Part shown: piece by piece, positions 41,237-50,081 of the stretch
How the letters are laid out: every line of letters starts with the position of its first letter
How positions within the stretch are numbered: position 1 is the stretch's first letter
NCBI RefSeq assembly: GCF_004765815.2
Contig: NZ_SBIS02000007.1
Span: 1 to 64,000, forward strand
DNA from: Halorussus salinus
GTDB lineage: Archaea; Halobacteriota; Halobacteria; Halobacteriales; Haladaptataceae
Direction: 5' to 3'
DNA: 64,000 nucleotides
Program-made: the position numbers and the translations under genes
The notes under the pieces: generated by a model
What the model was told of the DNA's origin: nothing
Seen by the model: the letters and a program-made list of their open reading frames with translations, nothing else
The model's database searches: none

Positions 41237-42730
41237 ATGTCAGCGAACTCCCCGTCCCGCGTCGTCGCCCTCGTCGCAGTCCTCCTCGTCGCCAGCGTCG
41301 TCCCGGCCCTCGCCACGAGCGGGACCGGGAACGCTACCGCGGCGAGCGTGTCGTTCACGCCGAGCGTCGTCTACGAGGAGCGCGGCGACGTGGCCAACAT
41401 CACGGTCCAGACCAACGGCGGCGGCTACCTCAACATCGGGTCGCCCTCGGACGCGTTCTGGTTGCGAATAAAGGTTGGCGGCGGGAAGAAAAAGGTCAGG
41501 TTGGATACGTATCGCGCGGGAATGGCGAAGAGTCGTGAAGAAATGGAGAAAGCCATCTCCGGCGGTACGCTGATCGAGTTCGGTCTCTCGGACCTGAACA
41601 AACCGCTCGGTGCCGCCAAGTACACGATGAACGTCACGAGGAACGGCAACGAACTCGGCATCGGCGCGCTCGTCCTCGAAGAGCGCGGGACGTTCGGCGT
41701 CTCCACCCGAATCGCGCCCGACGGGGTCGGCGCGAAGGAGGTCTCCTCGAAGCAGGGCATGGAGAAACACGGAGTCGCACCCGGCGGCAAAGTCGCCTAC
41801 GACGACTGGCTACTCGTCCACATCAACGCGACCGGTGTCAAGGGGGCGCTCGATGCGGCCATCCTGAGCGAGAACGACGACGTAATGCAGGTAAACTTCG
41901 TGCAGACGAGCACGCAACCGAACGCTGACCCTAACCGGTTCTACGGTGCAGAAGCCTCGCGCGTCTTCACCGTCGGCGACCGGGAGGGATTCTACCTCGC
42001 GGTGGACACGAGTAGCCACGGCATCGAACCCGGCGACGCGTACCGCGTCGAGTTCGTCGTTCCGAAGGAGAGTCCGCTGACGAAGAAGCGCGAGAACGTT
42101 TCGGCCAATATCAAAGTCGTGGACCGCCAAGTGGACCTGAATCGCAACGGACCGGGCGAGAAAATCGTCGTAGACGGGAAGACCACGATTCGCGGGAGTA
42201 CGTCGCTGACGCCCGGTTCGACCATCAACATCTCGGCGCGCGACGACGACATCCCGCCGTTCCACATGGGTCGGACCGTCACGGTCACGAACGAGCGGAC
42301 GTTCGAGACGACGTTCGACTTCTCGGACATCGAACCCGGCCGGGAGTTCGACATTCGGCTAGCGGACCAGAAGCGCACCGTTCCGGGAATCGTCGCCATC
42401 GAGGCGACGCCGACCGCGACGACGGCCGCACCCGACCCGACGACGACGGCGACACCGGACCCGACGACCACCGAGACCGCGACGCGGACGACCGCGCCGC
42501 CGGATACTGCGACCCAAACGACGAAGACAACCGCGGCGGGCCTGACGCAGGCCCCCGTAGACGCCACCTCGAAACCGCTGACCCAACGGGCGGTCGAGAA
42601 CGCGAGCGACGCTGACGGCGCGAGCGACGGTGGCGGTGGCGGCGGTCTCGTCCCGGTCCCCGGATTCGGCCCGCTCGTCGGACTCGTCGCACTGCTGGCG
42701 GGTGGCCTCGTTGCCGCCCGCCGGAGGTAG
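41237..42730 (+). CDS. PGF-CTERM surface protein
   Basis: The 497-residue protein has a signal peptide (VVALVAVLLVASVVPALATS), a large beta-rich extracellular part, a Thr/Pro/Ala-rich stalk (residues about 395-440, likely O-glycosylated) and a C-terminal VPVPGFGPLVGLVALLAGGL plus Arg tail. That is the PGF-CTERM sorting signal processed and lipid-anchored by archaeosortase A. NxS/T sites (NATAAS, NITVQT, NVTRNG) suggest N-glycosylation. Repeated blocks (IVVDGKTTIRGSTSLTPGST) resemble haloarchaeal BGTF surface domains. Function unknown. Confidence 0.92.
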   Translation: MSANSPSRVVALVAVLLVASVVPALATSGTGNATAASVSFTPSVVYEERGDVANITVQTNGGGYLNIGSPSDAFWLRIKVGGGKKKVRLDTYRAGMAKSREEMEKAISGGTLIEFGLSDLNKPLGAAKYTMNVTRNGNELGIGALVLEERGTFGVSTRIAPDGVGAKEVSSKQGMEKHGVAPGGKVAYDDWLLVHINATGVKGALDAAILSENDDVMQVNFVQTSTQPNADPNRFYGAEASRVFTVGDREGFYLAVDTSSHGIEPGDAYRVEFVVPKESPLTKKRENVSANIKVVDRQVDLNRNGPGEKIVVDGKTTIRGSTSLTPGSTINISARDDDIPPFHMGRTVTVTNERTFETTFDFSDIEPGREFDIRLADQKRTVPGIVAIEATPTATTAAPDPTTTATPDPTTTETATRTTAPPDTATQTTKTTAAGLTQAPVDATSKPLTQRAVENASDADGASDGGGGGGLVPVPGFGPLVGLVALLAGGLVAARRR

Positions 42731-42793
42731 GCGATGTTTTTTATACGGGGGCTGAGGATATGAAGGCGAACACGGTTCCCCCGCGGTGAAATC

Positions 42794-43822
42794 ATGTTGC
42801 AGGGAATGGACCAATCGGAGTTCGGGCAGTTCGTTGCGGCCCTCTGGGAGCGTCAAGGCTGGCAGACGCAGGTCAAGAACGACGACGGGAAGACGTTCGT
42901 CGCGGTCCAACGACCGAACACGGGCGAGGAGGGCCTGTTGTGGGCGATTCCCGACGGCGAGGTTGGGGGCCAACAGGTCCAGCAGTTCGCCAAGGTGTGC
43001 CAGCAGTACGAGGTCTCCGAGTCGGCCATCGTCACCGCCGGGACCGTCTCGGACCACGCTGAGAAGGTCTCGCAGGGGTCGGGCGTCGAACTCCTCGACG
43101 GCGAGGGCGTCGCCCGCATCCTGAAACAGAAGGAGTGGACCGACCTCGCCGACGAGTACGGCGGCGGGGACGCCGGAAGAGAGGCCAGCAGTGGGTCCGA
43201 CGACGCCGACTCCCCGCTCGACCAGTTGCGGGCGGTCGGCGACCGGATAGGGGCGAACCTCTCGGGCGCGCTCGGGGACACGTCCGTCCCGGTGAAACCC
43301 GCCCTCGCGGTCGTGGTCGTGGTCGCGCTACTGGCCGCGGGCCTCCTCTCGGGCGTCTCGATACCCTTCCTCGGCGGCGGTGGCGACGGCCCGGTCTCCG
43401 CCGAGTCGGTCTCGCCCGACAACAGCGCGACGACGCTCAGCGTCACGTGGAACGCCCGCGTCACCGACACCATCGACCCGAACGAGAGCGACGGGCAGGC
43501 GTATCCCGCACCGCGGGGCAAGCAGTTCGTCCTCGTCCGAATGGCCATCAACAACACCGGCGAGGAGAAGACCCAACTGACGAAGTCGGCGTTCAAGTTC
43601 CGGACCGACAACCGGACCTACGGCCAGCAACCGCTGGCCGACCACGAGGGGTTCATCGACTTCGCCATCTCGCCGAGGCAACGCTACACCGGGTGGTTGG
43701 TGTTCGCGGTGCCGGAGGGGTCGTCCGGAACCCTCGTCTACGACCAGAACGCGACCGGAACCCCCGTCACGGTCGAGTTTACGCGCGATTCGGACCTCGC
43801 GGTCACCGTCGCCCGACGGTAA
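42794..43822 (+). CDS. Membrane protein with Mrr-like N-terminus and DUF4352-like C-terminus
   Basis: The 342-residue protein starts with an Mrr/restriction-endonuclease-like domain (QSEFGQFVAALWERQGWQTQ, ESAIVTAGTVSDHAEKVSQG, GVELLDGEGVARIL). The usual catalytic QxK appears as VQRPN, so nuclease activity is doubtful. One membrane span (ALAVVVVVALLAAGLLSGVS) is followed by an extracellular DUF4352-like beta domain (GKQFVLVRMAINNTGEEKTQ, RYTGWLVFAVPEG). The fusion suggests a cytoplasmic sensor linked to an external domain. The start may be either ATG 42794 or 42806. Confidence 0.85.
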   Translation: MLQGMDQSEFGQFVAALWERQGWQTQVKNDDGKTFVAVQRPNTGEEGLLWAIPDGEVGGQQVQQFAKVCQQYEVSESAIVTAGTVSDHAEKVSQGSGVELLDGEGVARILKQKEWTDLADEYGGGDAGREASSGSDDADSPLDQLRAVGDRIGANLSGALGDTSVPVKPALAVVVVVALLAAGLLSGVSIPFLGGGGDGPVSAESVSPDNSATTLSVTWNARVTDTIDPNESDGQAYPAPRGKQFVLVRMAINNTGEEKTQLTKSAFKFRTDNRTYGQQPLADHEGFIDFAISPRQRYTGWLVFAVPEGSSGTLVYDQNATGTPVTVEFTRDSDLAVTVARR

Positions 43823-43946
43823 CATTCTTCCGCCTTCCCCCGATAACGAACTAATCCTGAGAGGCGTGTATTCGACGGATAACGTGGGTAACGTAGTCGT
43901 ACGGACGCGGGCAAGGCTTTTGACGACTCCGCCCTAATTCCGTCAC

Positions 43947-45617
43947 ATGTGCCCGAACAGGGCCGCGTTGCAGCAGGCCCTCGACCGCGGCGAACAGGAG
44001 GGCGGCAGCGTCGAGTTCAAAGAACGACTTACTCGGGAACTGCACCTCGCGGACGGCCGGATGGAGAGTCTCGCGGCCCAACTCCGCCACCGCGTACTGT
44101 CCGGCGACGGCGAAGCGACCTACGTCGTCGGCGTGACCGACGACGGCGGCATCGCCGGAATCAGCCACGACGACTTCTCGGAGTCGATGGACGTGCTGAG
44201 TCTCCTCGCCGAGGAGGCCGGTGCCCACATCGAGGACGTACAGACGTGGGGCATCACCGACGGGACCGTCACAACCGAAGGCGAAGCCGAGGGTCTCGTC
44301 GGCGTCGCCACGGTTCGGGAGGGCGCGATGCTCGACACCGACAGCGAACACATCGTGGTCGGGACCGCGGGCCACGTCGACCACGGCAAGTCCACGCTGG
44401 TCGGGTCGCTCGTGACCGGACAGGCCGACGACGGCGAGGGCGGCACGCGCGGGTTCCTCGACGTGCAACCCCACGAGGTCGAGCGGGGCCTCTCGGCGGA
44501 CCTCTCGTACGCCGTCTACGGTTTCGACGGCGAGGGGCCGGTCCGGATGGACAACCCCCACCGGAAGACCGACCGAGCGCGCGTGGTCGAGGAGTCCGAC
44601 AAACTGGTCTCGTTCGTGGACACCGTGGGCCACGAGCCGTGGCTCCGGACCACGATTCGGGGGCTGGTCGGCCAGAAACTCGACTACGGCCTGCTGACCG
44701 TGGCCGCCGACGACGGGCCGACGAAGACCACCCGCGAGCATCTTGGCGTCCTGCTGGCGACCGAACTCCCGACCGTCGTCGCCATCACGAAGGCCGACGC
44801 CGTGGCACCCGAGCGCGTCGCCGAGGTCGAGCGCGAGGTCGAGCGCCTGCTCCGAGACGTTGACAAGACTCCTCTGCTGGTGGACCGCCACGGCGTGGAC
44901 GCCGCAGTCGAGGAGATAAGCGAGAACGTCGTCCCGGTGCTGACGACCAGCGCGGTCACGATGGACGGACTGGACACGCTGGACGAGTTGTTCGAGCGCC
45001 TGCCCAAGACGACCGCCCAGTCGGGACCCTTCCGGATGTACATCGACCGGACCTACTCGGTGACGGGCGTCGGCGCGGTCGCCTCCGGCACCATCATGTC
45101 CGGCGAGGTCGAGGCGGGCGACGAGTTGCTGTTGGGACCGATGGCCGACGGCGCGTTCCGCGAGGTCGAAGTCCGGTCCATCGAGATGCACTACCACCGC
45201 GTGGACGAGGCGAAGGCGGGCCGCATCGTCGGCATCGCGCTGAAGGGCGTCCGCGAGGAGGACATCGAGCGCGGCATGGTTCTCCTCCCGGCGGACGCCG
45301 ACCCCGAACCGGTCCGGGAGTTCGAGGCCGAGGTCGTCGTCCTCAACCACCCGACCAGAATCGACGACGGCTACGAGCCGGTCGTCCACCTCGAAACCGT
45401 CAGCGAGGCCGCGACGTTCCACCCCGAAGGCGGCCAACTCCTGCCGGGCGACTCGGGCAACACGACGGTCCGGTTCAAGTTCCGGCCCTACCTCGTCGAG
45501 GAGGGCCAACGCTTCGTCTTCCGCGAGGGGCAGAGCAAGGGCGTCGGCACGGTGAAAGCCGTGAACCCCGGCGAGGAGTCGGACTCGGACGCGGGCGACC
45601 GCAGTGAGGGCCAGTAG
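43947..45617 (+). CDS. GTPBP1-like translational GTPase
   Basis: The 556-residue protein has an N-terminal region of about 130 residues before the G domain. That domain carries GTAGHVDHGKSTLVGSLV (G1), DTVGHEPW (G3) and ITKADAV (G4); EF-Tu-like domains 2 and 3 follow (MYIDRTYSVTGVGAVASGTI). It matches the archaeal/eukaryal GTPBP1/GTPBP2 family, EF-Tu relatives implicated in ribosome rescue. The C-terminus overlaps the possible start of the next gene. Confidence 0.93.
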   Translation: MCPNRAALQQALDRGEQEGGSVEFKERLTRELHLADGRMESLAAQLRHRVLSGDGEATYVVGVTDDGGIAGISHDDFSESMDVLSLLAEEAGAHIEDVQTWGITDGTVTTEGEAEGLVGVATVREGAMLDTDSEHIVVGTAGHVDHGKSTLVGSLVTGQADDGEGGTRGFLDVQPHEVERGLSADLSYAVYGFDGEGPVRMDNPHRKTDRARVVEESDKLVSFVDTVGHEPWLRTTIRGLVGQKLDYGLLTVAADDGPTKTTREHLGVLLATELPTVVAITKADAVAPERVAEVEREVERLLRDVDKTPLLVDRHGVDAAVEEISENVVPVLTTSAVTMDGLDTLDELFERLPKTTAQSGPFRMYIDRTYSVTGVGAVASGTIMSGEVEAGDELLLGPMADGAFREVEVRSIEMHYHRVDEAKAGRIVGIALKGVREEDIERGMVLLPADADPEPVREFEAEVVVLNHPTRIDDGYEPVVHLETVSEAATFHPEGGQLLPGDSGNTTVRFKFRPYLVEEGQRFVFREGQSKGVGTVKAVNPGEESDSDAGDRSEGQ

Positions 45618-45621
45618 GAAC

Positions 45622-45942
45622 GTGGACCGGAACCGACTCGTCACCACCGCCACGAAGGCGTTCGCGGCCGTCCTGTTCCTCCTCAGTGTCGCGGGACTCG
45701 TCGTCGCGGTCCGGACCGGCGAGGGAATCGTCTCGGCGCTGTTCGGGGTCTACCTGACCGGGCTTCTCGTCGGGGGAATCTTCCGGAACGCGATGGACAC
45801 GCGCAACTGGCAGGTGGCCTTCTTCGCCGGGGTCGCTCTGTGGGGCGGTTACGAGTACGCCACGGCGGGCGACCTGTTCTCGCTGTTGCTCGCCGTATTG
45901 GGCGTCGTGATGGTCGCCGCGAACCTACTGGACCTCCGATGA
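45622..45942 (+). CDS. Small membrane protein (paralogue A)
   Basis: With the GTG at 45622 the protein has 106 residues; a GTG at 45604 would overlap the upstream stop. It has three to four hydrophobic segments (TKAFAAVLFLLSVAGLVVAV, ALFGVYLTGLLVGGIFRN, FFAGVALWGGYEYATAGDLF, LLAVLGVVMVAANLL). It is clearly paralogous to the protein at 46439-46789 (shared RNAMDTRNWQVAFFAG versus RDATDTRRWRVAFFGG). Function unknown. Follows the GTPase gene by four bases. Confidence 0.82.
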   Translation: MDRNRLVTTATKAFAAVLFLLSVAGLVVAVRTGEGIVSALFGVYLTGLLVGGIFRNAMDTRNWQVAFFAGVALWGGYEYATAGDLFSLLLAVLGVVMVAANLLDLR

Positions 45943-46323
45943 TCAGTCTTCTCGGTCGTCTCGGTCCGCGTCCGGATGTGACTCGTCTGGAGCGTGGACG
46001 GCCCACTCGTCGGGGTCCTCCTCGCCGAGGCGGTCGTTGAGTGCCGAAGTCGTCTGGAAGTAGTTACTGAAGGACGCGAGGCGCTGTTCGTCGTCGGTGA
46101 TGGCCCAGTACGGACCCTTGTGACGAACGAGGGCACGGTCTTCCAGTCTCCCGAGAACGTTGCCGATGGAGTTCTTACTCACGCCGGTTTGTTCCGCGAT
46201 TTCGGCGGGCTTGAACGCTCGGCTGTCGTTGTGAGCGAGAAATCGGAGGACGCGCTCGCCGTTCGTCAGGTCGGCGAGTTCGGTCTCGCTCTTCTCTTCG
46301 AACTCATCGATGTCGATGGACAC
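45943..46323 (-). CDS. Winged-helix regulator with HTH of the MarR/HTH-type
   Basis: The 126-residue protein starts at GTG 46323 (MSIDIDEFEEKSETELADLT). A compact winged helix, GERVLRFLAHNDSRAFKPAE then IAEQTGVSKNSIGNVLGRLE, is followed by a wing ALVRHKGPYWAI and an acidic tail. The gene is sandwiched convergently behind paralogue A and divergently from paralogue B, so it may control B. Inverted GTAAC/GTTAC repeats (46341-46359) lie just upstream of its start. Confidence 0.86.
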   Translation of the reverse strand: MSIDIDEFEEKSETELADLTNGERVLRFLAHNDSRAFKPAEIAEQTGVSKNSIGNVLGRLEDRALVRHKGPYWAITDDEQRLASFSNYFQTTSALNDRLGEEDPDEWAVHAPDESHPDADRDDRED

Positions 46324-46340
46324 GAACGTACGTACTGCAC

Positions 46341-46359
46341 GTAACGTAATTACTGTTAC
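46341..46359. promoter_or_regulatory. GTAAC-N9-GTTAC inverted repeat, possible operator
   Basis: Five-base arms with a 9-base AT-rich centre lie 18 bases before the regulator's start and within the space shared with the divergent membrane gene. Confidence 0.35.
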
Positions 46360-46438
46360 TCCGTAACTATCGTACTCGGGGTACACACCGAACAGCGACC
46401 CACCGACGTTTTTCAGTCCGGCGTCCGCAGTCCCGGAT

Positions 46439-46789
46439 GTGACCCGACGCTCGCCCTCCCGAGCGCAGTTCGACGTGACCCTCGTCGCCAAGGTGTTCGC
46501 CTCGCTCCTCTTCGCGGTCGCGCTGGCGGCCGCCGCGCTGTCGGTCCGCGAAGGCGGCATCGACGCGCTGGCGACCAGCGCGAGCAGTCTCTACATCACC
46601 GGCGTCCTCGCGGTCGGCGTCCTTCGCGACGCGACCGACACGCGCCGCTGGCGAGTGGCCTTCTTCGGTGGGATGGTCGGCTTCGGACTGGTCGAGTACG
46701 CGGCCTCCTCGGAGTGGTACAGCCTGCTGATGGTCGCGGCGGGCGCGGGGATGCTCGTGGCGGACGCGTTCGACCGGTTCTCCGAGTGA
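46439..46789 (+). CDS. Small membrane protein (paralogue B)
   Basis: The 116-residue protein starts at GTG 46439 and has four hydrophobic segments (VFASLLFAVALAAAALSV, SLYITGVLAVGVLRD, VAFFGGMVGFGLVEYAASSE, SLLMVAAGAGMLVADAF). It aligns along its length with paralogue A at 45622-45942. The winged-helix regulator gene lies between them on the other strand. Function unknown. Confidence 0.8.
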   Translation: MTRRSPSRAQFDVTLVAKVFASLLFAVALAAAALSVREGGIDALATSASSLYITGVLAVGVLRDATDTRRWRVAFFGGMVGFGLVEYAASSEWYSLLMVAAGAGMLVADAFDRFSE

Positions 46790-46827
46790 CCCTCCTCCTG
46801 CGGTCGAAACCGGCGACCCCGAAGGCG

Positions 46828-47571
46828 TCAGTCTCCCGAGTACGCCCACTCCGTCAGCGACGACACCGAGGAGTCCGGCACCGGGTCCGGGTTCGCGGTC
46901 CGGTTCTCCTCGGCGGACACCCAGACCGAGCGCAGACCCGCCGCGTGAGCGCCCGCCACGTCCGACGACAGCGAGTCGCCGACGTGGACCGCGCGGTCCG
47001 GTTCGATGCCCAACTCCGAGAGGGCGACTTCGAAGGGTTCGGGGTCGGGCTTGGCGGCCGCGTCGTGGCCCGCGAACACGACCGTCTCGAAGCGGTGGGC
47101 CAGACCGGCCGCCTCCAACTTCGTGGCCTGCATCTCGGGCGGGCCGTTGGTCACGACGCCGAGGGCGTGGTCGGCCGCGAGCGCGTCCAGCGCCGCGGTC
47201 GCACCGGGAAGGCACTCGACGCGGGACTGGTCGCGCTCCTCGCGGAAGGCCTCGGCGACCGCCCGACCGCGTTCGGGGTCCAAACCGCTGTCGTCGGCGA
47301 TTGCGGCGAAGCAGTTCGCCCGGCCCTCGGCGATGGAGACGCCGGGCGCGAGGTGGTCCTCGAACCGGTCGAAGTACTCGCTCACGTCGAAAAACGGGGC
47401 GACGCCCGCCGACTCGAAGGCGAGACCGAGGAGCCGTCCGGGCGACCGTTCGTACTCCACGAGTGTCCCGTCGAGGTCGAAGAGAACGGCGTCCGCGTCG
47501 GCGAGCGCGGGGCGGTCGGCGAGTGCGGAGTCGGCGGATGCGGGGTCGGCGAGCGGCGGGTCGTCGGCCAT
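46828..47571 (-). CDS. HAD-superfamily hydrolase
   Basis: The 247-residue protein has motif I in AVLFDLDGTLVEYE (about residues 28-41), motif II in LGVVTNGPPEMQ, the lysine in AAAKPDPEPFEV and motif IV in AVHVGDSLSSDVAGA. These are the phosphatase residues of subfamily IA HADs such as phosphoglycolate phosphatases. An Asp/Ala-rich lead (MADDPPLADPASADSALADR) precedes the domain. Upstream in-frame codons are not gene-like, so ATG 47571 is used. Confidence 0.92.
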   Translation of the reverse strand: MADDPPLADPASADSALADRPALADADAVLFDLDGTLVEYERSPGRLLGLAFESAGVAPFFDVSEYFDRFEDHLAPGVSIAEGRANCFAAIADDSGLDPERGRAVAEAFREERDQSRVECLPGATAALDALAADHALGVVTNGPPEMQATKLEAAGLAHRFETVVFAGHDAAAKPDPEPFEVALSELGIEPDRAVHVGDSLSSDVAGAHAAGLRSVWVSAEENRTANPDPVPDSSVSSLTEWAYSGD

Positions 47572-47741
47572 GCTCTCGGTAGCGACGAGAACCGCGGACC
47601 GAAAAACCGTGTCGGTCGCGGCCGACCGGGGTCGAGCCGCCTCGATTCGACCGACTGAACCTCGGCGACGAGTGTCAGCGACGGGACCGTTGTCGCTTCG
47701 GAGGCCAACCATTAAGTCGAGGCTGTGAGAATTCCGACCGA

Positions 47742-48659
47742 ATGGCAGGCGAAGATGTCGGCGAGCCGTCGGGGGCGGACGACTCGCTGGAGGGGTGGCT
47801 CGACGCGAAGGCCGAGGAGCTAGGCGTGAGCCGCGAGGAACTCCTCGCTCGCCTCCGGAACGGCGACGCGCCCGAGGCCGTAGACGGCGAGGCGTTCGCG
47901 GCGCTCCAGCGGGAGTTCGGTGAGCGACTGTCGGCGACCCGCGAGGAGTTCGAGACCCAACTCGCGGAGGTCGAGGCCGACCTCGCCGACGCCGAGCAGG
48001 AGTTCGACGAGAAGATTCAGGACGTGCGCGAGCGGGTGGTACAGGTCAAACGCGAGACGGACGGGAAGGCCCCCGCCGACCACGACCACCCCGACCTGCG
48101 CGAGGAGACCGAAAGCGTGGCCGACCGCGCCGACCGACTGGCCGACGAACTCGACGCGCTCTCGGCGAGCGTCGAGGAACTGGACGAGCAGGTCCAGACC
48201 GGCTTCGACAACTACGAGGACGTACTCGAATACCTGACCGACGCGACCGACGACCTCGAAGCCAGACTGACCACGCTCGCGGAGGTCACCGTCGAGTTGC
48301 GCGACCAGACACGGACGCTGACCGCGCGCCACGCCGCCCGCGCGGCGGCCGACGAACTCGCCCATCTGGCCAACCGCCGGGGCGTCGAATCGGCCAAGTG
48401 CGGCCACTGCGGCGAGACGGTCCACGTCGGCCTGCTGGCCGAACCGAAGTGCCCCCACTGTGCCAGCACGTTCAGCGACGTGGAACCCAAGCAGGGGCTG
48501 TTCGGGTCGGCGAAACTCGTCGTCGGCGACCCGCCCGCGCTGGAGGGCGAGCGCGCCGACTGGGACCTCGGGGACGTGACCGAGACCGAGAATCGCGATG
48601 TCGAACGCCGCGATGTCGAGAGCGCCCTCGACGACGTTCTCGGCGAGGAGGACGGATGA
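47742..48659 (+). CDS. Coiled-coil protein with C-terminal zinc ribbon
   Basis: The 305-residue protein has long coiled coils from about residue 45 to 210 (REEFETQLAEVEADLADAEQ, ADRLADELDALSASVEELDE). A zinc ribbon with CGHCGE and CPHCAS (two CxxC pairs) and an acidic tail follow. It looks like a structural or adaptor protein; no enzymatic motif. Its stop overlaps the next gene's start by four bases, so the two are co-translated. Confidence 0.83.
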   Translation: MAGEDVGEPSGADDSLEGWLDAKAEELGVSREELLARLRNGDAPEAVDGEAFAALQREFGERLSATREEFETQLAEVEADLADAEQEFDEKIQDVRERVVQVKRETDGKAPADHDHPDLREETESVADRADRLADELDALSASVEELDEQVQTGFDNYEDVLEYLTDATDDLEARLTTLAEVTVELRDQTRTLTARHAARAAADELAHLANRRGVESAKCGHCGETVHVGLLAEPKCPHCASTFSDVEPKQGLFGSAKLVVGDPPALEGERADWDLGDVTETENRDVERRDVESALDDVLGEEDG

Positions 48660-49432
48660 GCGACGAGCGCGACGACCGAGACGGGTCGGAACGCGACGAC
48701 CGAGCGCGACCGCCGGAGCGGGGCGACCGCGACCCCGACGAACCGCTCGGGGACCTCGCCGAGGAGGTCCGCCAGCGGACGGGAAGGCGGTCCCGGCGCG
48801 ACGAGGCGTCCCCCGGACGCGACGGCGAGCGCCCCGACGGACGTGACGGCCGGGACCGCTCGGAGCGCGAGGGGCCGCTGGCCGACGTGGCCGCGGCGGT
48901 GGACGAGCGCCGTACCCGCAAGCGCGACGACGCCGACGCCTTCGAGTCGGTCGAGGTGGGCGAAGTGGACGGCGAGCGACTCTGGGAGGAGTTGGCCGCT
49001 GGCGGCGAGGGGGAGACGGCGTCGGCCCCGGCCGACCGGTCCGGCGACGCGGCAGTCTCGTCGGGGAGTACGTCCGATCCTTCGACAGACGCGGCGAACG
49101 CGACCGCGGCGGGCGCGACCACGGCGGACGCGACGAACGCGACCGCGGCGGAGTCGGCGGCGACGGACTCGCCTGCCGACTGGGTCGCGGACGAAGCCGA
49201 CCGCGCCGCCGACCCCGCGGGCCGCGACGTGCGGACGATTCCGAAGACGACCTGTCACGGCTGTCCGCACTTCGGCGAGCCGCCGGAGTTGGCTTGCACG
49301 CACGAGGGCACCGACATTCTGGCGATGGTAGACTCCGACCACTTCCGGGTCGCCGACTGTCCGATGGTGGTAGACGGCGAGGAGGACATCGGAACCATCA
49401 CCGACACGGACGGCGAGTCGGACGACTCGTGA
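48656..49432 (+). CDS. Disordered protein with C-terminal cysteine/histidine cluster
   Basis: The 258-residue protein starts at ATG 48656. Residues 1-190 are extremely rich in Asp, Arg, Glu and Ala with little predicted structure. The final 60 residues contain TTCHGCPHFGEPPELACTHE and VADCPMVVDGE: four Cys plus two nearby His, a possible zinc or Fe-S site. The ATGA overlap ties it to the coiled-coil/zinc-ribbon gene, suggesting a functional pair. The ordered tail is the only reliable domain. Confidence 0.8.
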   Translation: MSDERDDRDGSERDDRARPPERGDRDPDEPLGDLAEEVRQRTGRRSRRDEASPGRDGERPDGRDGRDRSEREGPLADVAAAVDERRTRKRDDADAFESVEVGEVDGERLWEELAAGGEGETASAPADRSGDAAVSSGSTSDPSTDAANATAAGATTADATNATAAESAATDSPADWVADEADRAADPAGRDVRTIPKTTCHGCPHFGEPPELACTHEGTDILAMVDSDHFRVADCPMVVDGEEDIGTITDTDGESDDS

Positions 49433-49484
49433 CTCGGGCAACTCCGGCCGACCGGGTTATCCGACCGGAGCGCGAACGCCGAGC

Positions 49485-50000
49485 GTGTTCGAGCATCTCG
49501 GAGAGACGGCGCTCCGACTGGTCGAGCAGTACGGCTACCTCGCGCTCGCCGTGTTCACGTTTCTAGAGGCGTCGATGCTCTTTCCGCTCCTGCCGAGCGA
49601 AGTGGTCGTGCCCGGCGCGGCGGCGCTCCTCGTCGCCGGTCCCGTCACGTTCGCGCTGTTCGCCGCCGCGGTGGTCGTCGGAACGACGGTCGGGAGCCTG
49701 TTCGCGTACCACGTCTTCGGCGAGCGCGGGCGCTCGGCGCTCTCGTCGCGCGGCGGGTCGCTCCGGGTCTCGGAGGAGCGAATCGAGCGCGCGACGGGAT
49801 GGTTCCGGCGCTGGGGCGAGCATTCGGTCCTCTGGGGGCGGCTTCTGCCGGTCCTGCGCTCGGTGGTCTCGATTCCGGCGGGGCTGGCGGGGATGGCCCG
49901 CTGGAAGTTCACGCTCTACTCGGCGGTCGGCGCGCTCGCGTTCGCGGCGGTCGTGGCGGCGGCAGTCGAGACGGGCCTGAACCTGCTCGGTCTCGGGTGA
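49485..50000 (+). CDS. DedA/SNARE-associated family membrane protein
   Basis: The 171-residue protein starts at GTG 49485. It has an N-terminal FLEASMLFPLLPSEVVVPGA (the family's FxE...P motif), a hydrophobic core and the conserved GRLLPVLRSVVSIPAGLAGM segment, then a last membrane span. DedA proteins act in lipid transport or membrane homeostasis. ATG-like alternatives are absent, so GTG is used. Confidence 0.91.
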   Translation: MFEHLGETALRLVEQYGYLALAVFTFLEASMLFPLLPSEVVVPGAAALLVAGPVTFALFAAAVVVGTTVGSLFAYHVFGERGRSALSSRGGSLRVSEERIERATGWFRRWGEHSVLWGRLLPVLRSVVSIPAGLAGMARWKFTLYSAVGALAFAAVVAAAVETGLNLLGLG

Positions 50001-50081
50001 AGAAATACTCGAATCGACGCGATTCGAAGACGGAGAAAATCGAACGTGGCCCTTATCAGTACCCGCGAGTTACCTCCGAGC

